Below, piece by piece: positions 10,525 to 18,895 of a stretch of 26,063 nt of DNA. The first letter of the stretch is position 1. Each line of letters starts with the position of its first letter. A model generated the notes under the pieces. It searched no databases, was not told the origin of the DNA, and was given only the letters and a program-made list of their open reading frames with translations. The position numbers and the translations under genes were made by a program. This DNA is from a virus, in the IMG/VR virus record IMGVR_UViG_3300020034_000063, positions 1 through 26,063 of that record; one strand, written 5' to 3'.

Positions 10525-10775
10525 TTAGGGGCTTTCGTAAACGTCCCGGTGTCCGTGTTGACGATCCAGCCCACGCGATCCCGCTCCAGATCCTGTTTCA
10601 AGGTGGTGCGCTTCGCCTGCCAGTCGGCGACTTCGCGCTGGATGATCACGCTTTCGAGCCGGAGGTTCTCGACGCGCAGGGTTTCGATCGGCGTCAGCGC
10701 CGGCGCGGTGTCCTTCGCCTCCTGCGCGACGAGCGGCACCGTGAGCAGGAGCAGCACGAGCAGGGGCACGCGCAT
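10521..10775 (-). CDS. Exported 84-aa coiled-coil protein
   Basis: The ATG at 10775 overlaps the fibre gene stop (TGATG). A signal peptide (MRVPLLVLLLLTVPLVAQEA) is followed by a heptad-like helix (PIETLRVENLRLESVIIQRE, then VADWQAKRTTLKQDLERD) and a short end VGWIVNTDTGTF. The secreted coiled coil next to the membrane-anchored coiled-coil gene recalls a two-component spanin pair, but there is no lipobox cysteine at the cleavage site as in a true Rz1-type lipoprotein. A periplasmic adaptor is the alternative. Confidence 0.5.
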   Translation of the reverse strand: MRVPLLVLLLLTVPLVAQEAKDTAPALTPIETLRVENLRLESVIIQREVADWQAKRTTLKQDLERDRVGWIVNTDTGTFTKAPK

Positions 10776-11959
10776 CAATAGGACCGGCAGAGCACGTAAA
10801 ACTCAGCCCCGAGCGCCGACGACACCCAGGAGAACCCGATCGATGATGTCGAGGCGCTAGTCAGACCCACTACTGGGAAGGTCGAATTGCTCGTGGCCAG
10901 CACACAGATCGGGGTCGTGGTCCACGTATGCCCAAAGTTGACCGTGCCACTCGATGAGGCATTGGCCTGCTTGACCACCTTGAACGCGTAATCGGTCCCG
11001 GCGATGGTCGGACTCGTGCCGAACCCGGTCGCAATCGTCGGCGTGCCGCTGGAGTCCGCGATATTGGAGGACGCCCCGAAGGTGAAATCCCCCGCCACGT
11101 TGACGCCCCACTTGTTCCCGAACACGATCGGCCCGGTGCCAATCGCATTCAAATACAAGCCGCCCGCGCCGCTACTGCCATCCAACGCTAAGTCTGACGT
11201 GCCGCGAATACTGGATACCCCAGAGTTCCGGGTGATGACCAGCGACGCGCCCGCGGCGGGGACCATCGCATTGGTCGCATTGAGCACCGCGACGTTGGTG
11301 CCGTCGCTCAGGTCCGCAATCGCGGGCCGCACGACGGTGATCGTCCCGCCGACCGTGTTCTGTCGGAGAAATTGCGAGGCCCCGCCGGTGCCCGCCAGAC
11401 TGACGCCCGCTCCGCCTTTCGAGAGCCCGATGATCGTCGCGTTCCACGTGCCGGTCGCAATCGTCCCGATGGAGGTCAGCGCGGCCATCGTCGTGACATT
11501 CGGCTGCACGGCCGTCGAGAGCGCGCCGCCCAGCGTCGTCGCGTTGAGCGCCCCTGCCACCGTCAGGATCGTGGCGCCGACGTTCTGCGTCATGATCGAA
11601 TTGCCGACCGCATTCGACGCGGTGAACACCGGGATCGTATTCAGCGTGCCGCTCAGACTCGCGCCGGTCGCCAGCACGACGCCGTTGAAACTCAGCGTGC
11701 CGGCATTGTTGACCAGCCGGTTCGTCTGCGAGGCGGGCACGTTACTCGCGATTTCAATGAACCCGGCGGAGGTCACGGAGGCCACGTCCAGCGCGCCAGC
11801 CGTGAGCCCACCCGTGCAGGGCCCGGTCAGCGCGCATCCCACTTTCACCGAGCCCGCGGCGGTCGACGTGGACCGCAGACTGGAGACCACGGTCGGCGCC
11901 GGTTGCGCCGCGACGGTGACGGGCCAGAGCAACGCGAGGAGCAGACAGGCCTTGTTCAT
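10775..11959 (-). CDS. Fibre-like beta-structured protein with a signal peptide
   Basis: 394 aa. The N-terminus MNKACLLLALLWPVTVAAQP is a clear Sec signal (cleavage after VAA or AAQ), which is unusual for a virion tail-fibre component. The rest is Ala/Gly/Ser/Thr/Val-rich with short strand-turn repeats (LVNNAGTLSFNGVVLA, GTIATGTWNATIIGLSKGGA, TSDLALDGSSGAGGLYLNAI), typical of beta-helical or knob-bearing fibres. TGTWNAT..GLSKGGAG is common in phage fibre repeats. The C-terminal part (TPICVLATSNS, SALGAEFYVLC) looks like a globular tip. It is coupled to another fibre gene by ATGA. It may be a virion fibre or a secreted adhesin-like protein. Confidence 0.65.
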   Translation of the reverse strand: MNKACLLLALLWPVTVAAQPAPTVVSSLRSTSTAAGSVKVGCALTGPCTGGLTAGALDVASVTSAGFIEIASNVPASQTNRLVNNAGTLSFNGVVLATGASLSGTLNTIPVFTASNAVGNSIMTQNVGATILTVAGALNATTLGGALSTAVQPNVTTMAALTSIGTIATGTWNATIIGLSKGGAGVSLAGTGGASQFLRQNTVGGTITVVRPAIADLSDGTNVAVLNATNAMVPAAGASLVITRNSGVSSIRGTSDLALDGSSGAGGLYLNAIGTGPIVFGNKWGVNVAGDFTFGASSNIADSSGTPTIATGFGTSPTIAGTDYAFKVVKQANASSSGTVNFGHTWTTTPICVLATSNSTFPVVGLTSASTSSIGFSWVSSALGAEFYVLCRSY

Positions 11960-12651
11960 AGGGTTCTCAAAATCCGGGCGCCGATGAGGAAGCCGCTATT
12001 CGCGGACACAATCGTTTTGATCCCGTAGCTCTTCGCCGTCCCGCCGCCCGGGAAGGTAATGACCGCGCTGTCGGCGGTCTGCCCGGTGAGGCTCGTGATC
12101 GCACAGGTCGCGATCGGGGTATCTGGCGATCCGTCGGTGAGGTTCACCAGCGCGACGGTGAGTGTGCCGCCGACGAGTTGCACGCCGACGGCTTCGAGCA
12201 CGTAGGTCCCCAGGAGGGTGCCGGAATCCACGATCCAGACGCTCGTCCCCGGGTGCAATTTGTCGTAGGTGGCGCCCGCGGCGTAGCTCGTCGCGGTGAC
12301 TTCCGCGGCGCTGTTGCTCCCGAAGTCGAACGCGAACGCCCCCACCCCGCCCGAGGCGCCCGCATTGGTCGGACTGATGGGATCCACGGTCGGCCCGAAC
12401 GGCACGCCCAGGCTGTCCGTGATCGTCATTTTCAGGTTGCCGACGGCGGGATCCAGATAGATCACGATGCGTCCAGACGCGTCGCAGGCGGCGGGCTGGG
12501 TCCAGGCGGTCGTCAAGTCGGCGTCGTGATAGACCGGCGCGGGCGTACTGGTGCCGCTCAAAAAGAACGACAGCAGCGCCCCGGGGACGATGAACCCGTC
12601 GTCTGACAGGGCGGTGAACCAGAACGCAGGAGCCAGGGTCCCGGTGGCCAT
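11956..12651 (-). CDS. Tail-fibre/virion-attachment-type protein
   Basis: 231 aa. The first 85 residues have the layout of phage receptor-binding-protein N-terminal domains: FWFTALSDDGFIVPGALLSF, then GTSTPAPVYHDADLTTAWTQ, P..CDASGRIVIYLDPAVG and NLKMTITDSLG, where the tail-fibre consensus reads F.D.NG.PL.GG.l.fy.aGT.t...vy.d...t.......lDa.Gr....l. The remaining part is Gly/Thr/Ala-rich beta sequence ending FLIGARILRT. It probably joins fibres to the tail. A GAGGAAGAG stretch lies about 10-15 nt before the ATG. It overlaps the next fibre gene by 4 nt. Confidence 0.7.
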   Translation of the reverse strand: MATGTLAPAFWFTALSDDGFIVPGALLSFFLSGTSTPAPVYHDADLTTAWTQPAACDASGRIVIYLDPAVGNLKMTITDSLGVPFGPTVDPISPTNAGASGGVGAFAFDFGSNSAAEVTATSYAAGATYDKLHPGTSVWIVDSGTLLGTYVLEAVGVQLVGGTLTVALVNLTDGSPDTPIATCAITSLTGQTADSAVITFPGGGTAKSYGIKTIVSANSGFLIGARILRTL

Positions 12652-12672
12652 GTGTGCTACTCTTCCTCTCCC

Positions 12673-12837
12673 ATGCCGAACTGGCGCCGCGTGCTCATCG
12701 AGTGGCCCGCTAGACTCTTCGATGCGTGGTGGGTCATGTACCGCGTCGTCCTGACCCTGGCCGTCATGACCATCTTTACCGTGACAGTCATTGCGCTGAC
12801 TCTAGAGCTGGGGTTCGGGATTCGCTGGGGCTGGTAA
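12673..12837 (+). CDS. Possible 54-aa membrane protein on the opposite strand
   Basis: Starts MPNWRRVLIEWPARLFDAWW, then VMYRVVLTLAVMTIFTVTVI and ALTLELGFGIRWGW, one strong membrane helix at about 22-44 with an amphipathic aromatic lead. It lies in the 136-nt gap between two late genes and its last 50 nt overlap the end of the gene at 12788. The surrounding late genes run the other way, and I see no good promoter or ribosome-binding site, so it may be accidental. The hydrophobicity is more sustained than in the ordinary antisense ORFs here. Confidence 0.35.
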   Translation: MPNWRRVLIEWPARLFDAWWVMYRVVLTLAVMTIFTVTVIALTLELGFGIRWGW

Positions 12838-14704
12838 GCGCGCCCAGCTCCGCGACCCACGCCGCCCGCCCCGCCTTGTTCCCCATCGGAATCCGAAACC
12901 CCTTCGTCAAGAGCGCGACCCCGGTTTTGGAGTGCAGGATCTTCGACAGACCCGCCAGCCCGAACTGCGCACTCACCCCGGCGATCGGATTGGCCCAGAT
13001 GGCCGCCCCTTGTGCCGCCGCGGACACCGCCTGCGCCGTGCCGCTCGGGTTGGGATTCTGCGCCGCCATCTTCGCCAGCCGAAAAAACTTGTCGAGCTCG
13101 TGGATGTAGGCCGGATCCTTGTAGAGCAGCAGCTTGGTTTGCGGCCCGAGCTTCTGCCAGTCCCCCGCGATCCGCTGCGCGTGGTCGAAGCCACTCTCCC
13201 CCGAGGCCGCCTTCTCGAGTAGGCCATCGAGCACCGCGCGCCCAATCTTCGGGAGCTCAGCGGGGGCTTCCTTGGCGACCGCCCGCAGATGCGCCACGGC
13301 ACTGTCGGCCGGCGCGGTCAAGCCCCGCTGCACGCGCACGGGCTCCGCCTGGAGCGAATCGAGCACGTCGGCCGCGCCGTACTTGGCAATCGTGGCCGTG
13401 CGCCCAGACTCCAGCGCCTGCAAGGCCTCCGGCCCGGCGTCGGCGGCGGTCTTTCGCACAATCGCGTCCAGATGCTTCACCGCGCCCGCCGCGGTCCCTT
13501 GACTCACGGATCGGAGTTCCGGTAGATCCGAGCGCGCAATCGACTTGATCGCGCCGAGATTGGCGTCGACCGTGGAGAGGGGCGAATAGTCCGGCCCGTT
13601 GACGATGTTCTGCAGCGCCTTGAGCCCCTTGGAGGCTTCCTGCTGCGCCACCGGATAGCGCGCCATCAGTTCGTCGTGAATCGGCTTCAGGGACGCCTTG
13701 ACGGCGCGCAGATCGACCGGCAACTGGATCTCCTCCATGACCGGCACGCGCGTGGTCGAGGCTTGTGAGATCGGGCGGCCAGCGGCATCGACGGCGCCCG
13801 TCGGCGTGTGCGTGGTGTCCACGCGCGTGCCGGTCTGGACCGTCTTGCGATGCACGGGATCGGCTTCGATCGCGCGGAGCTTGTCATAGGCGGTCGTCGC
13901 GTCCCCGGCGTGCTGGCGGACGTTCTCGAGCACGACATCCTTGACGCCTTGCCCGGCCTGCTCCACCGTCACGGATCCGCGATGCCCTCGCTCGGCGAGC
14001 TGCTCTCCGACCGCCCCGAGCCGCTGGGCCTGCGCCGCTTGCGCTTTCCCCGCCACCACGGACCCACCGAGCGAGCGATCCACCACATGCTGCAGCGCCG
14101 CCACCCCCTTGTTGCCGGAGGCCAGCGCGGCGTCGACCGGGATGCCATGCGACTCCGCAAACGCCAGCGCCTCCACGGCGGCCGGATTCGTCGGCCGCGC
14201 CACCGCCGGCACGCTCACGCCGCGCGCGCGCGCGAGGGCGCCTGGGGCGAGAATTCCGCCGATCATGCCCACGCCTTCCCCGACACCCCTGGCAATGTCG
14301 CCCGTGTCCGCGATGCGCTGGCCGACGTTCGCCGCGGCGGGCCCGAGGATAGGCAGAGCCGCCGCGCCCGCATGGCCGGCCGCTTCCGTATACCGTCCCT
14401 GCTTCGCGAGATCCCACGCCTGTCGACCTTGATCGACTTGCGCGCTGATCAACGCCTTGCCGGTATTGATCGGATGCGCGACCGCTTGCCCAATGCCTTC
14501 TGCCATCGCGATCGGATTGAGCTGCGACCACGCACCGGACACACCACGGCTGAGCGCGGACCTTTCCACCTTGTCTGCAGGCTTCGCCGCCGCTGGTCCG
14601 AGCTTGGCAAAAATCTCCGTCAGCTCGGCTTCCGTCGGCGGACTGTCCCCAGTCAGCGTCACCGCACGGCCGCTCTGCGGATCCGTGATGTGGTACTGCG
14701 GCAT
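12788..14704 (-). CDS. Large internal virion/ejection-type protein
   Basis: 638 aa, last of three large ejection-type genes. It starts MPQYHITDPQSGRAVTLTGD and SPPTEAELTEIFAKLG, a short domain that commonly opens big internal virion proteins in podoviruses, then an Ala/Gly-rich helical region with membrane-active stretches (GEGVGMIGGILAPGALARAR at about 150-169) and long helices (KQANLA-type absent; instead TTAYDKLRAIEAD, KPIHDELMARYPVAQQEASK). No lytic transglycosylase motif was seen. By position it corresponds to T7 gp16 or P22 gp20/gp16, proteins expelled into the cell wall to form the DNA channel. The identity is by context, not motif. Confidence 0.55.
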   Translation of the reverse strand: MPQYHITDPQSGRAVTLTGDSPPTEAELTEIFAKLGPAAAKPADKVERSALSRGVSGAWSQLNPIAMAEGIGQAVAHPINTGKALISAQVDQGRQAWDLAKQGRYTEAAGHAGAAALPILGPAAANVGQRIADTGDIARGVGEGVGMIGGILAPGALARARGVSVPAVARPTNPAAVEALAFAESHGIPVDAALASGNKGVAALQHVVDRSLGGSVVAGKAQAAQAQRLGAVGEQLAERGHRGSVTVEQAGQGVKDVVLENVRQHAGDATTAYDKLRAIEADPVHRKTVQTGTRVDTTHTPTGAVDAAGRPISQASTTRVPVMEEIQLPVDLRAVKASLKPIHDELMARYPVAQQEASKGLKALQNIVNGPDYSPLSTVDANLGAIKSIARSDLPELRSVSQGTAAGAVKHLDAIVRKTAADAGPEALQALESGRTATIAKYGAADVLDSLQAEPVRVQRGLTAPADSAVAHLRAVAKEAPAELPKIGRAVLDGLLEKAASGESGFDHAQRIAGDWQKLGPQTKLLLYKDPAYIHELDKFFRLAKMAAQNPNPSGTAQAVSAAAQGAAIWANPIAGVSAQFGLAGLSKILHSKTGVALLTKGFRIPMGNKAGRAAWVAELGALTSPSESRTPALESAQ

Positions 14705-16080
14705 TACTTCACTTCCACCGTGAAACGTCCGATCGTCGTCGGCTTGGGCGTGCGCGCGGTGAACTTCCCGGTGTCATAGCCGGCATCCGTGAGCGCATCC
14801 AGGCGGCGGCCCTTCCGTTTCGCAATGGCGGCATCAAGCCCGTCCAGTTTCGCCTTCGCCACCTCCGGCGAATCGCCGATGTTCGGCAAAATCTTTTCGT
14901 ATTTGGCTTCGTCCTCTTTGCGGAGCACGCCGCCCTCGAGTGTTTTGCCGATCACCTGCTTGACGCGATCGATCACCGCCTGCCGCTTCTTCGCATCGGC
15001 GCCCCAGCCGGTGATCTGCGTCACGTACGGGACGGTGGCCGCTGCGCGCGCCACGATCCCAGTGCTGTCGGTCGGGCTAATCGCCGCGCGCACGGCCGCG
15101 AGTTCATCCAGGGACGTATCGAAGTCGGCGAGATCCGACGCGTCGTTCGCCGTGACCGGACGACCCTGTTCCCGCGTGCTCGCGGGGCGCTTGCCTTCGG
15201 CCTGCGAGCGACGCACGAGCACGGGCTGTCCGTCTGCACCCATGATGGACACCAGCGGTTCAGTGTCCGTCGTCGGTGCCCGGCCGGCGGCTTCGTACTG
15301 GACCTTTGCGGCGCGAATCTGCCCAGCCGAAAGCGTGGCCGGATTGAGCTTCCGATCCGCCGCAAACCGCGTGACGTAGTCCTCGAAACTCCCGAGTGCG
15401 GGCGCCTTCTCCGGCTTCACGGGATTCAGCAACTGGAGCGCCGTGCCCGCCTGCGCATCCCCGCCGGCCGCCGCCATCGCCATCGAGGCGGCCGTCGGCG
15501 CACTGTCCTTCGTGCGCCGCGACGGGGAACTATCCCGCACGTGCTCGAGGAACGCTTTGATCTGCTCCGGTGGGGCATTCTGCAACTGCGCGGCGAGTTG
15601 CTGCGTCTGCTCGGCGTAGTCCGGGAAGTGTTCGACGGTGTAATCCATGCCGAGCTTCAGCGCGCCCGGCGTCGCGCCGTGCTTCAGGATCGAATCGGCC
15701 ACGTCGCCCATGAAGTCGGCTTCATCGGCCGCAATCTTCTGCCGCGCGGACTTGATCGTGTTGGCCTTCTCGTCCGACTTATCGAAAAACTCCGTCAGGG
15801 ACGGGACCGTGTTCGGCGCATTGGCGCGCGCCCAGTCGAGTGTCGTGCCGCGGACGCCGCCGCCCTGCTGAATGGCCTCCCCGGTCGCCTGGCGGTCGGT
15901 GTTCTCCTGTTGGATCTTGTCGGTGCGCGCTTTCCGCTCTTCCGCGATGGCGGCGCGCTGCTCCGCGAGGCCCCGCGCATTCTCCTGCTGGTTCCGGAGC
16001 TGCAACACCTGAGACAGATTCTCAAAAGGGGTGTTCAGCTTCACGCTGGGCTGCACGAGTCCGTAATCAGCTTGGGCCAT
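14704..16080 (-). CDS. Internal virion/ejection-type protein
   Basis: 458 aa. Starts MAQADYGLVQPSVKLNTPFE, then a long, charged coiled-coil (LVQLRNQQENARGLAEQRAA-type: LQLRNQQENARGLAEQRAAI, then AEERKARTDKIQQENTDRQA, residues 26-70). The middle has TDKSDEKANTIKSARQKIAA-like helical segments; the C-terminus is Lys/Arg-rich (AIAKRKGRRLDALTDAGYDT). The start is 3 nt past the Gln/Asn-rich gene's stop and the stop overlaps the next ATG (TAATG). Mostly alpha-helical, Ala/Gln/Glu-rich proteins in this slot build the ejectosome of short-tailed phages. No catalytic site is visible. Confidence 0.55.
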   Translation of the reverse strand: MAQADYGLVQPSVKLNTPFENLSQVLQLRNQQENARGLAEQRAAIAEERKARTDKIQQENTDRQATGEAIQQGGGVRGTTLDWARANAPNTVPSLTEFFDKSDEKANTIKSARQKIAADEADFMGDVADSILKHGATPGALKLGMDYTVEHFPDYAEQTQQLAAQLQNAPPEQIKAFLEHVRDSSPSRRTKDSAPTAASMAMAAAGGDAQAGTALQLLNPVKPEKAPALGSFEDYVTRFAADRKLNPATLSAGQIRAAKVQYEAAGRAPTTDTEPLVSIMGADGQPVLVRRSQAEGKRPASTREQGRPVTANDASDLADFDTSLDELAAVRAAISPTDSTGIVARAAATVPYVTQITGWGADAKKRQAVIDRVKQVIGKTLEGGVLRKEDEAKYEKILPNIGDSPEVAKAKLDGLDAAIAKRKGRRLDALTDAGYDTGKFTARTPKPTTIGRFTVEVK

Positions 16081-16083
16081 GGG

Positions 16084-17979
16084 CTATGCCGAGTAAGGGG
16101 ATCCGGCGTAGGGCTGGTTGTTCGCCCAGTACTGGCCGGCGGTATTCCCGATCGTGTTCAGCGCGCCACTCCACGCGCCGGCGCCGGCCATGCCCGCATT
16201 CGCGTTCGCCGCGCCCTGGTTCGCGTAGAGATTGGACGATTGGTTCCCGACATTCTGGGCCGAGTTCTGCCCGAGGTTCGCCAGCGCGAGATTCTGCGCG
16301 AAGTTCGAATCGTTGTTGTACTGGTAGACGCCCTGATTCGCGTTGAACGTCTGCAAGCCCTGATTGAAGTTCTGCCCGCTCTGCGCCAAGCCCAGTTGTC
16401 CCTGCGAGACGCCGAGATTCCCCATCCCGAGCGCGTACTGATTCGCTTGTCCTTGCTGCGTCGTGGCGTTCTGCGCGTAGCCGAGGCCGAGCTGCCCCGC
16501 CGCGATGTTCGCCTGATTGTTCAAGCCGCCCTGGCCCAGCTGCGCATTCGTGTTGCCCTGCCACGCGTTCTGCGCGTTCGCGTTGTTCCCCTGCTCCACC
16601 GCAAACTGATTCGCAAAGTTGTTCTGGGCCGCGCTCGCTTGCTGCCCGGCGTTGAACTGCGCATTCTGCTGCGCGAGGGGCTGATACGCGTTGTACGCCG
16701 CGAGCTGGTTACTGATGTTCCCCTGCTGCGTATTGAAGTTCATCCCGGCGTTGAACTGCCCGGCGTTCAAGTTGGCGGACTGATTCGCCAGCGCGGCCTG
16801 CTGGCCCTGCGCGCTGTTGAATTGCCCCGCCTGCAGTTGGTTGCCGACGTTCGCCAGATTCGCCTGCTGCTGCTGGCTTGAGTTGAACTGCCCCGCGTTC
16901 AGGTTCGCGGACTGGTTCGCCAGTTGTGCTTGCTGCTGATACTGGTTCGTGAGGCCGTAGGCTTGCGCGTTTGCCTGATTGTTCTGGCCGGTCGTGTTCG
17001 CCGTGTTCGTGATGTTCGCTTGCGCGGTCTGCTGCGCGCGCTGGTTGGCCGCCGCATATTCCTGCGACGCCGACTCGCCGGCGTAGTCCTGCAACCCCTT
17101 GAGCGTGCCCCCCGTATGCAGCAGGCCTTTCGCGGCGGCGGACGACTGCAGCGCCCCGAGGCCCTGTTTCAGCCGGAAGTTATAGGACGGGTCCGCCTGG
17201 AGCTCCGCCTCGGTCAGGTTGTGGAGCGCATCCGGATTCGCGAGCTGCGCCGCGGTCAGGGCTTGCGGGCCGGTGACCTGATCCGCGCTGACCGTGCCGC
17301 CGGTCTGGACCGTCCCGGCCTGGACCTGGGTGCCCGGGCCGACCTGATCGGCGGTGACGTTGGCGGGTTGCGACAATTGCGCCAGGCTCAAGGGTGCGGG
17401 GCCCGCGACACTCTGCGGCGTGTAGGCCGTCGCGGCGGTCAGCGGCGTGCTCGTGTACTTCGTGCCGTCCCAGCCTCCGGGCGCGCCGATGCCTCCCCCT
17501 CCGCCACCTGGGGCGCCGCCCCCACCTGGCGCTGCGACCAGTCCCCCGGGCGACTGTGCCCCGCCCTGGGGCGCCGCGCCGCCGTCGCCGATCCCGCCCC
17601 AGGCCGCGGACGCGGCGGGACCACCGGCCGCCGCACCGCGCGCGCCCTTGAGCATGTCGATGGATTCCCCGAACGGGGTCATCACGGTGCCGTTGCCGCT
17701 CTGCACTGTGCCGCCGTTGGCCGCGATGAACTTGTTCATGTCCTCCATGGACTGCGCGCCGCTGGCCTGCCAGGCGTCCCGATACTGCTCCCGGTTCATC
17801 CCGTTGATCGTGCCGTCGTGCCCCACCTGCTGACCGGGATTGAACGCGGGCGCCTGCTGTGTCTGCGCGCCGATCTGCTGCCCGGCTTGAGCGAGGCCCT
17901 GCGCCAGCGTGGCCATGCCGGCGCCGCCGGTCACGCCGCCCTGCTCGTAGATGTCCGCGTTGTCCTCCCAGAAACCCAT
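16084..17979 (-). CDS. Gln/Asn/Ala-rich repetitive virion protein, probable ejection protein
   Basis: 631 aa. The first 250 residues are Gly/Gln/Pro-rich (GGGGAPGGGGGGIGAPGG), followed by LTEAELQADPSYNFRLKQGL (a domain seen in phage ejection proteins), LQSSAAAKGLLHTGGTLKGL, and then residues 290-600 of low-complexity Gln/Asn/Ala repeats such as LANQSANLNAGQFN, present in at least two near-identical copies. The end is AGAGAWSGALNTIGNTAGQY. Position after a gp14-like gene fits an internal virion protein ejected with DNA. Long helical or amyloid-like behaviour is possible for the repeats. The LTEAELQADPSYNF motif is the firmest clue. Confidence 0.6.
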   Translation of the reverse strand: MGFWEDNADIYEQGGVTGGAGMATLAQGLAQAGQQIGAQTQQAPAFNPGQQVGHDGTINGMNREQYRDAWQASGAQSMEDMNKFIAANGGTVQSGNGTVMTPFGESIDMLKGARGAAAGGPAASAAWGGIGDGGAAPQGGAQSPGGLVAAPGGGGAPGGGGGGIGAPGGWDGTKYTSTPLTAATAYTPQSVAGPAPLSLAQLSQPANVTADQVGPGTQVQAGTVQTGGTVSADQVTGPQALTAAQLANPDALHNLTEAELQADPSYNFRLKQGLGALQSSAAAKGLLHTGGTLKGLQDYAGESASQEYAAANQRAQQTAQANITNTANTTGQNNQANAQAYGLTNQYQQQAQLANQSANLNAGQFNSSQQQQANLANVGNQLQAGQFNSAQGQQAALANQSANLNAGQFNAGMNFNTQQGNISNQLAAYNAYQPLAQQNAQFNAGQQASAAQNNFANQFAVEQGNNANAQNAWQGNTNAQLGQGGLNNQANIAAGQLGLGYAQNATTQQGQANQYALGMGNLGVSQGQLGLAQSGQNFNQGLQTFNANQGVYQYNNDSNFAQNLALANLGQNSAQNVGNQSSNLYANQGAANANAGMAGAGAWSGALNTIGNTAGQYWANNQPYAGSPYSA

Positions 17980-18527
17980 TAGCCCTGCACCACTTTCGCG
18001 CCGCGCTGCATCGCCATTTGCACAGCCGCTTGCGGAACCGCCTTCCGTGACCCGTCAGGGCCCTCCATCATCACCATGCCGCCCTGGGGCGGCTGGCCTT
18101 GCTGTGGCGGCATCTGGCCCTGTGGCGGCTTCATGCCCATCTGTCCGCCCATGCCGCCGACCCCTTGCGCGAAGGCGCCCATGCCACCCTGGGGCGGTTG
18201 GCCCAAGCCGCTCAGCGGGCCCGGTGGCGGCCCTTGCGGCGGCGGTCCCTGCGCTTGCGGCTGGAACGCCTGAAACCCGTTACTGCCACCGGGCCCGCCG
18301 AATTGCTGCGTATAGGGCTTGCCCATCGCCTGCCCCGACGCGAGCCGTGCGGCCGCTTGCTGTCCCACTTGCATATAGGGGGCATTCGCCTGCTGCTGGG
18401 CCGCGAGCGCCTTGTCCGTGGCGGCCTGCTGCTCCTTCGCGGCCTTGTTCGCCGCAGAGGACTGCATTTTGGCGCCCCCGAGCGCCGCGCCCGCCGCAAT
18501 CCCGGCCGCAATTACGAGGGGTGGCAT
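17979..18527 (-). CDS. Gp14-like internal virion protein candidate
   Basis: 182 aa from the ATG at 18527, inside the last 16 nt of the GNAT-like gene. Residues 1-18 (MPPLVIAAGIAAGAALGG) are a glycine-zipper membrane segment, followed by a helix (SSAANKAAKEQQAATDKALA, then AQQQANAPYMQVGQQAAARL), then Pro/Gly/Gln/Met repeats (QPPQGGMGAFAQ, GQMPPQQGQPPQGGM), and a basic end. A hydrophobic N-terminus followed by KAA/EQQ helix and NAPYMQVG is recurrent in T7 gp14-type and P22 gp7-like proteins that insert into the outer membrane during DNA ejection. Identification is by pattern and order. Confidence 0.55.
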   Translation of the reverse strand: MPPLVIAAGIAAGAALGGAKMQSSAANKAAKEQQAATDKALAAQQQANAPYMQVGQQAAARLASGQAMGKPYTQQFGGPGGSNGFQAFQPQAQGPPPQGPPPGPLSGLGQPPQGGMGAFAQGVGGMGGQMGMKPPQGQMPPQQGQPPQGGMVMMEGPDGSRKAVPQAAVQMAMQRGAKVVQG

Positions 18528-18895
18528 GAGGGACACTCCTTCACGTTGAGCGCAAACAACAGCGCGGGCAGCGGCTGCGCGCCGAGCCCCTGCAGCATCG
18601 TCCGCATTTCCTCGGTATCCGCCCCCGGAATCACGGTCGAAATCCCCAAGTCCCGCACCGTGCACCCGAGCCCCTGCAGCAACCGGCGCAAGACCCGGCC
18701 GCGCTTGCGATGCGCGGGGGCGATCCAGAGCCCTTCGGTGTGCCACATCGGCAGGACCGCGAGATGCCCGACGAACGCGCCGTCCTGCTCGATGACAATC
18801 ACGCGCGTCTCGGCGGGCAAGAGCGACACGTAGGGACCCAGCGTCGTGGGCGTGAGCCGGTCATATTCCGACGGGTCGAGCACGCGCGTCGTCAT
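18512..18895 (-). CDS. GNAT-like acetyltransferase-fold protein
   Basis: 127 aa from the ATG overlapping the previous stop (ATGA). The sequence follows the GNAT pattern: strand (TRVIVIEQDGAFVGHLAVLP), then EGLWIAPAHRKRGRVLRRLL, in which 'WIAPAHRKRGRVLRRLLQGL' aligns with the acetyl-CoA pyrophosphate loop (Q/R-x-x-G-x-G/A with R-K-R-G-R here), then ISTVIPGADTEEMRTMLQGL (late helix). The N-terminal strand-helix is short, so the fold is minimal. It sits between tail and internal virion genes, as do gp13-type proteins of T7-like phages, which have been linked to a GNAT-like fold. It may be structural, not catalytic. The C-terminal CPSC is odd. Confidence 0.65.
   Translation of the reverse strand: MTTRVLDPSEYDRLTPTTLGPYVSLLPAETRVIVIEQDGAFVGHLAVLPMWHTEGLWIAPAHRKRGRVLRRLLQGLGCTVRDLGISTVIPGADTEEMRTMLQGLGAQPLPALLFALNVKECPSCHPS

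Noticed and set aside
9020-10528. Plus-strand open frame of 502 codons opposite the propeller/fascin and membrane genes
   Set aside because: Arginine/histidine/proline-rich, no recognisable motifs, runs over four coupled minus-strand genes. High-GC coding DNA routinely gives such antisense frames.
15541-16881. Plus-strand open frame of 446 codons
   Set aside because: Lies antisense to two ejection-type genes; composition is Leu/Arg/Val-rich with no domain, consistent with antisense of Gln/Asn/Ala codons.
17400-17650. Possible CRISPR or tandem-repeat array in the Gly/Pro-rich stretch
   Set aside because: Repetition comes from Gly/Pro codons in a coding region; there are no regular spacers or palindromic repeats.
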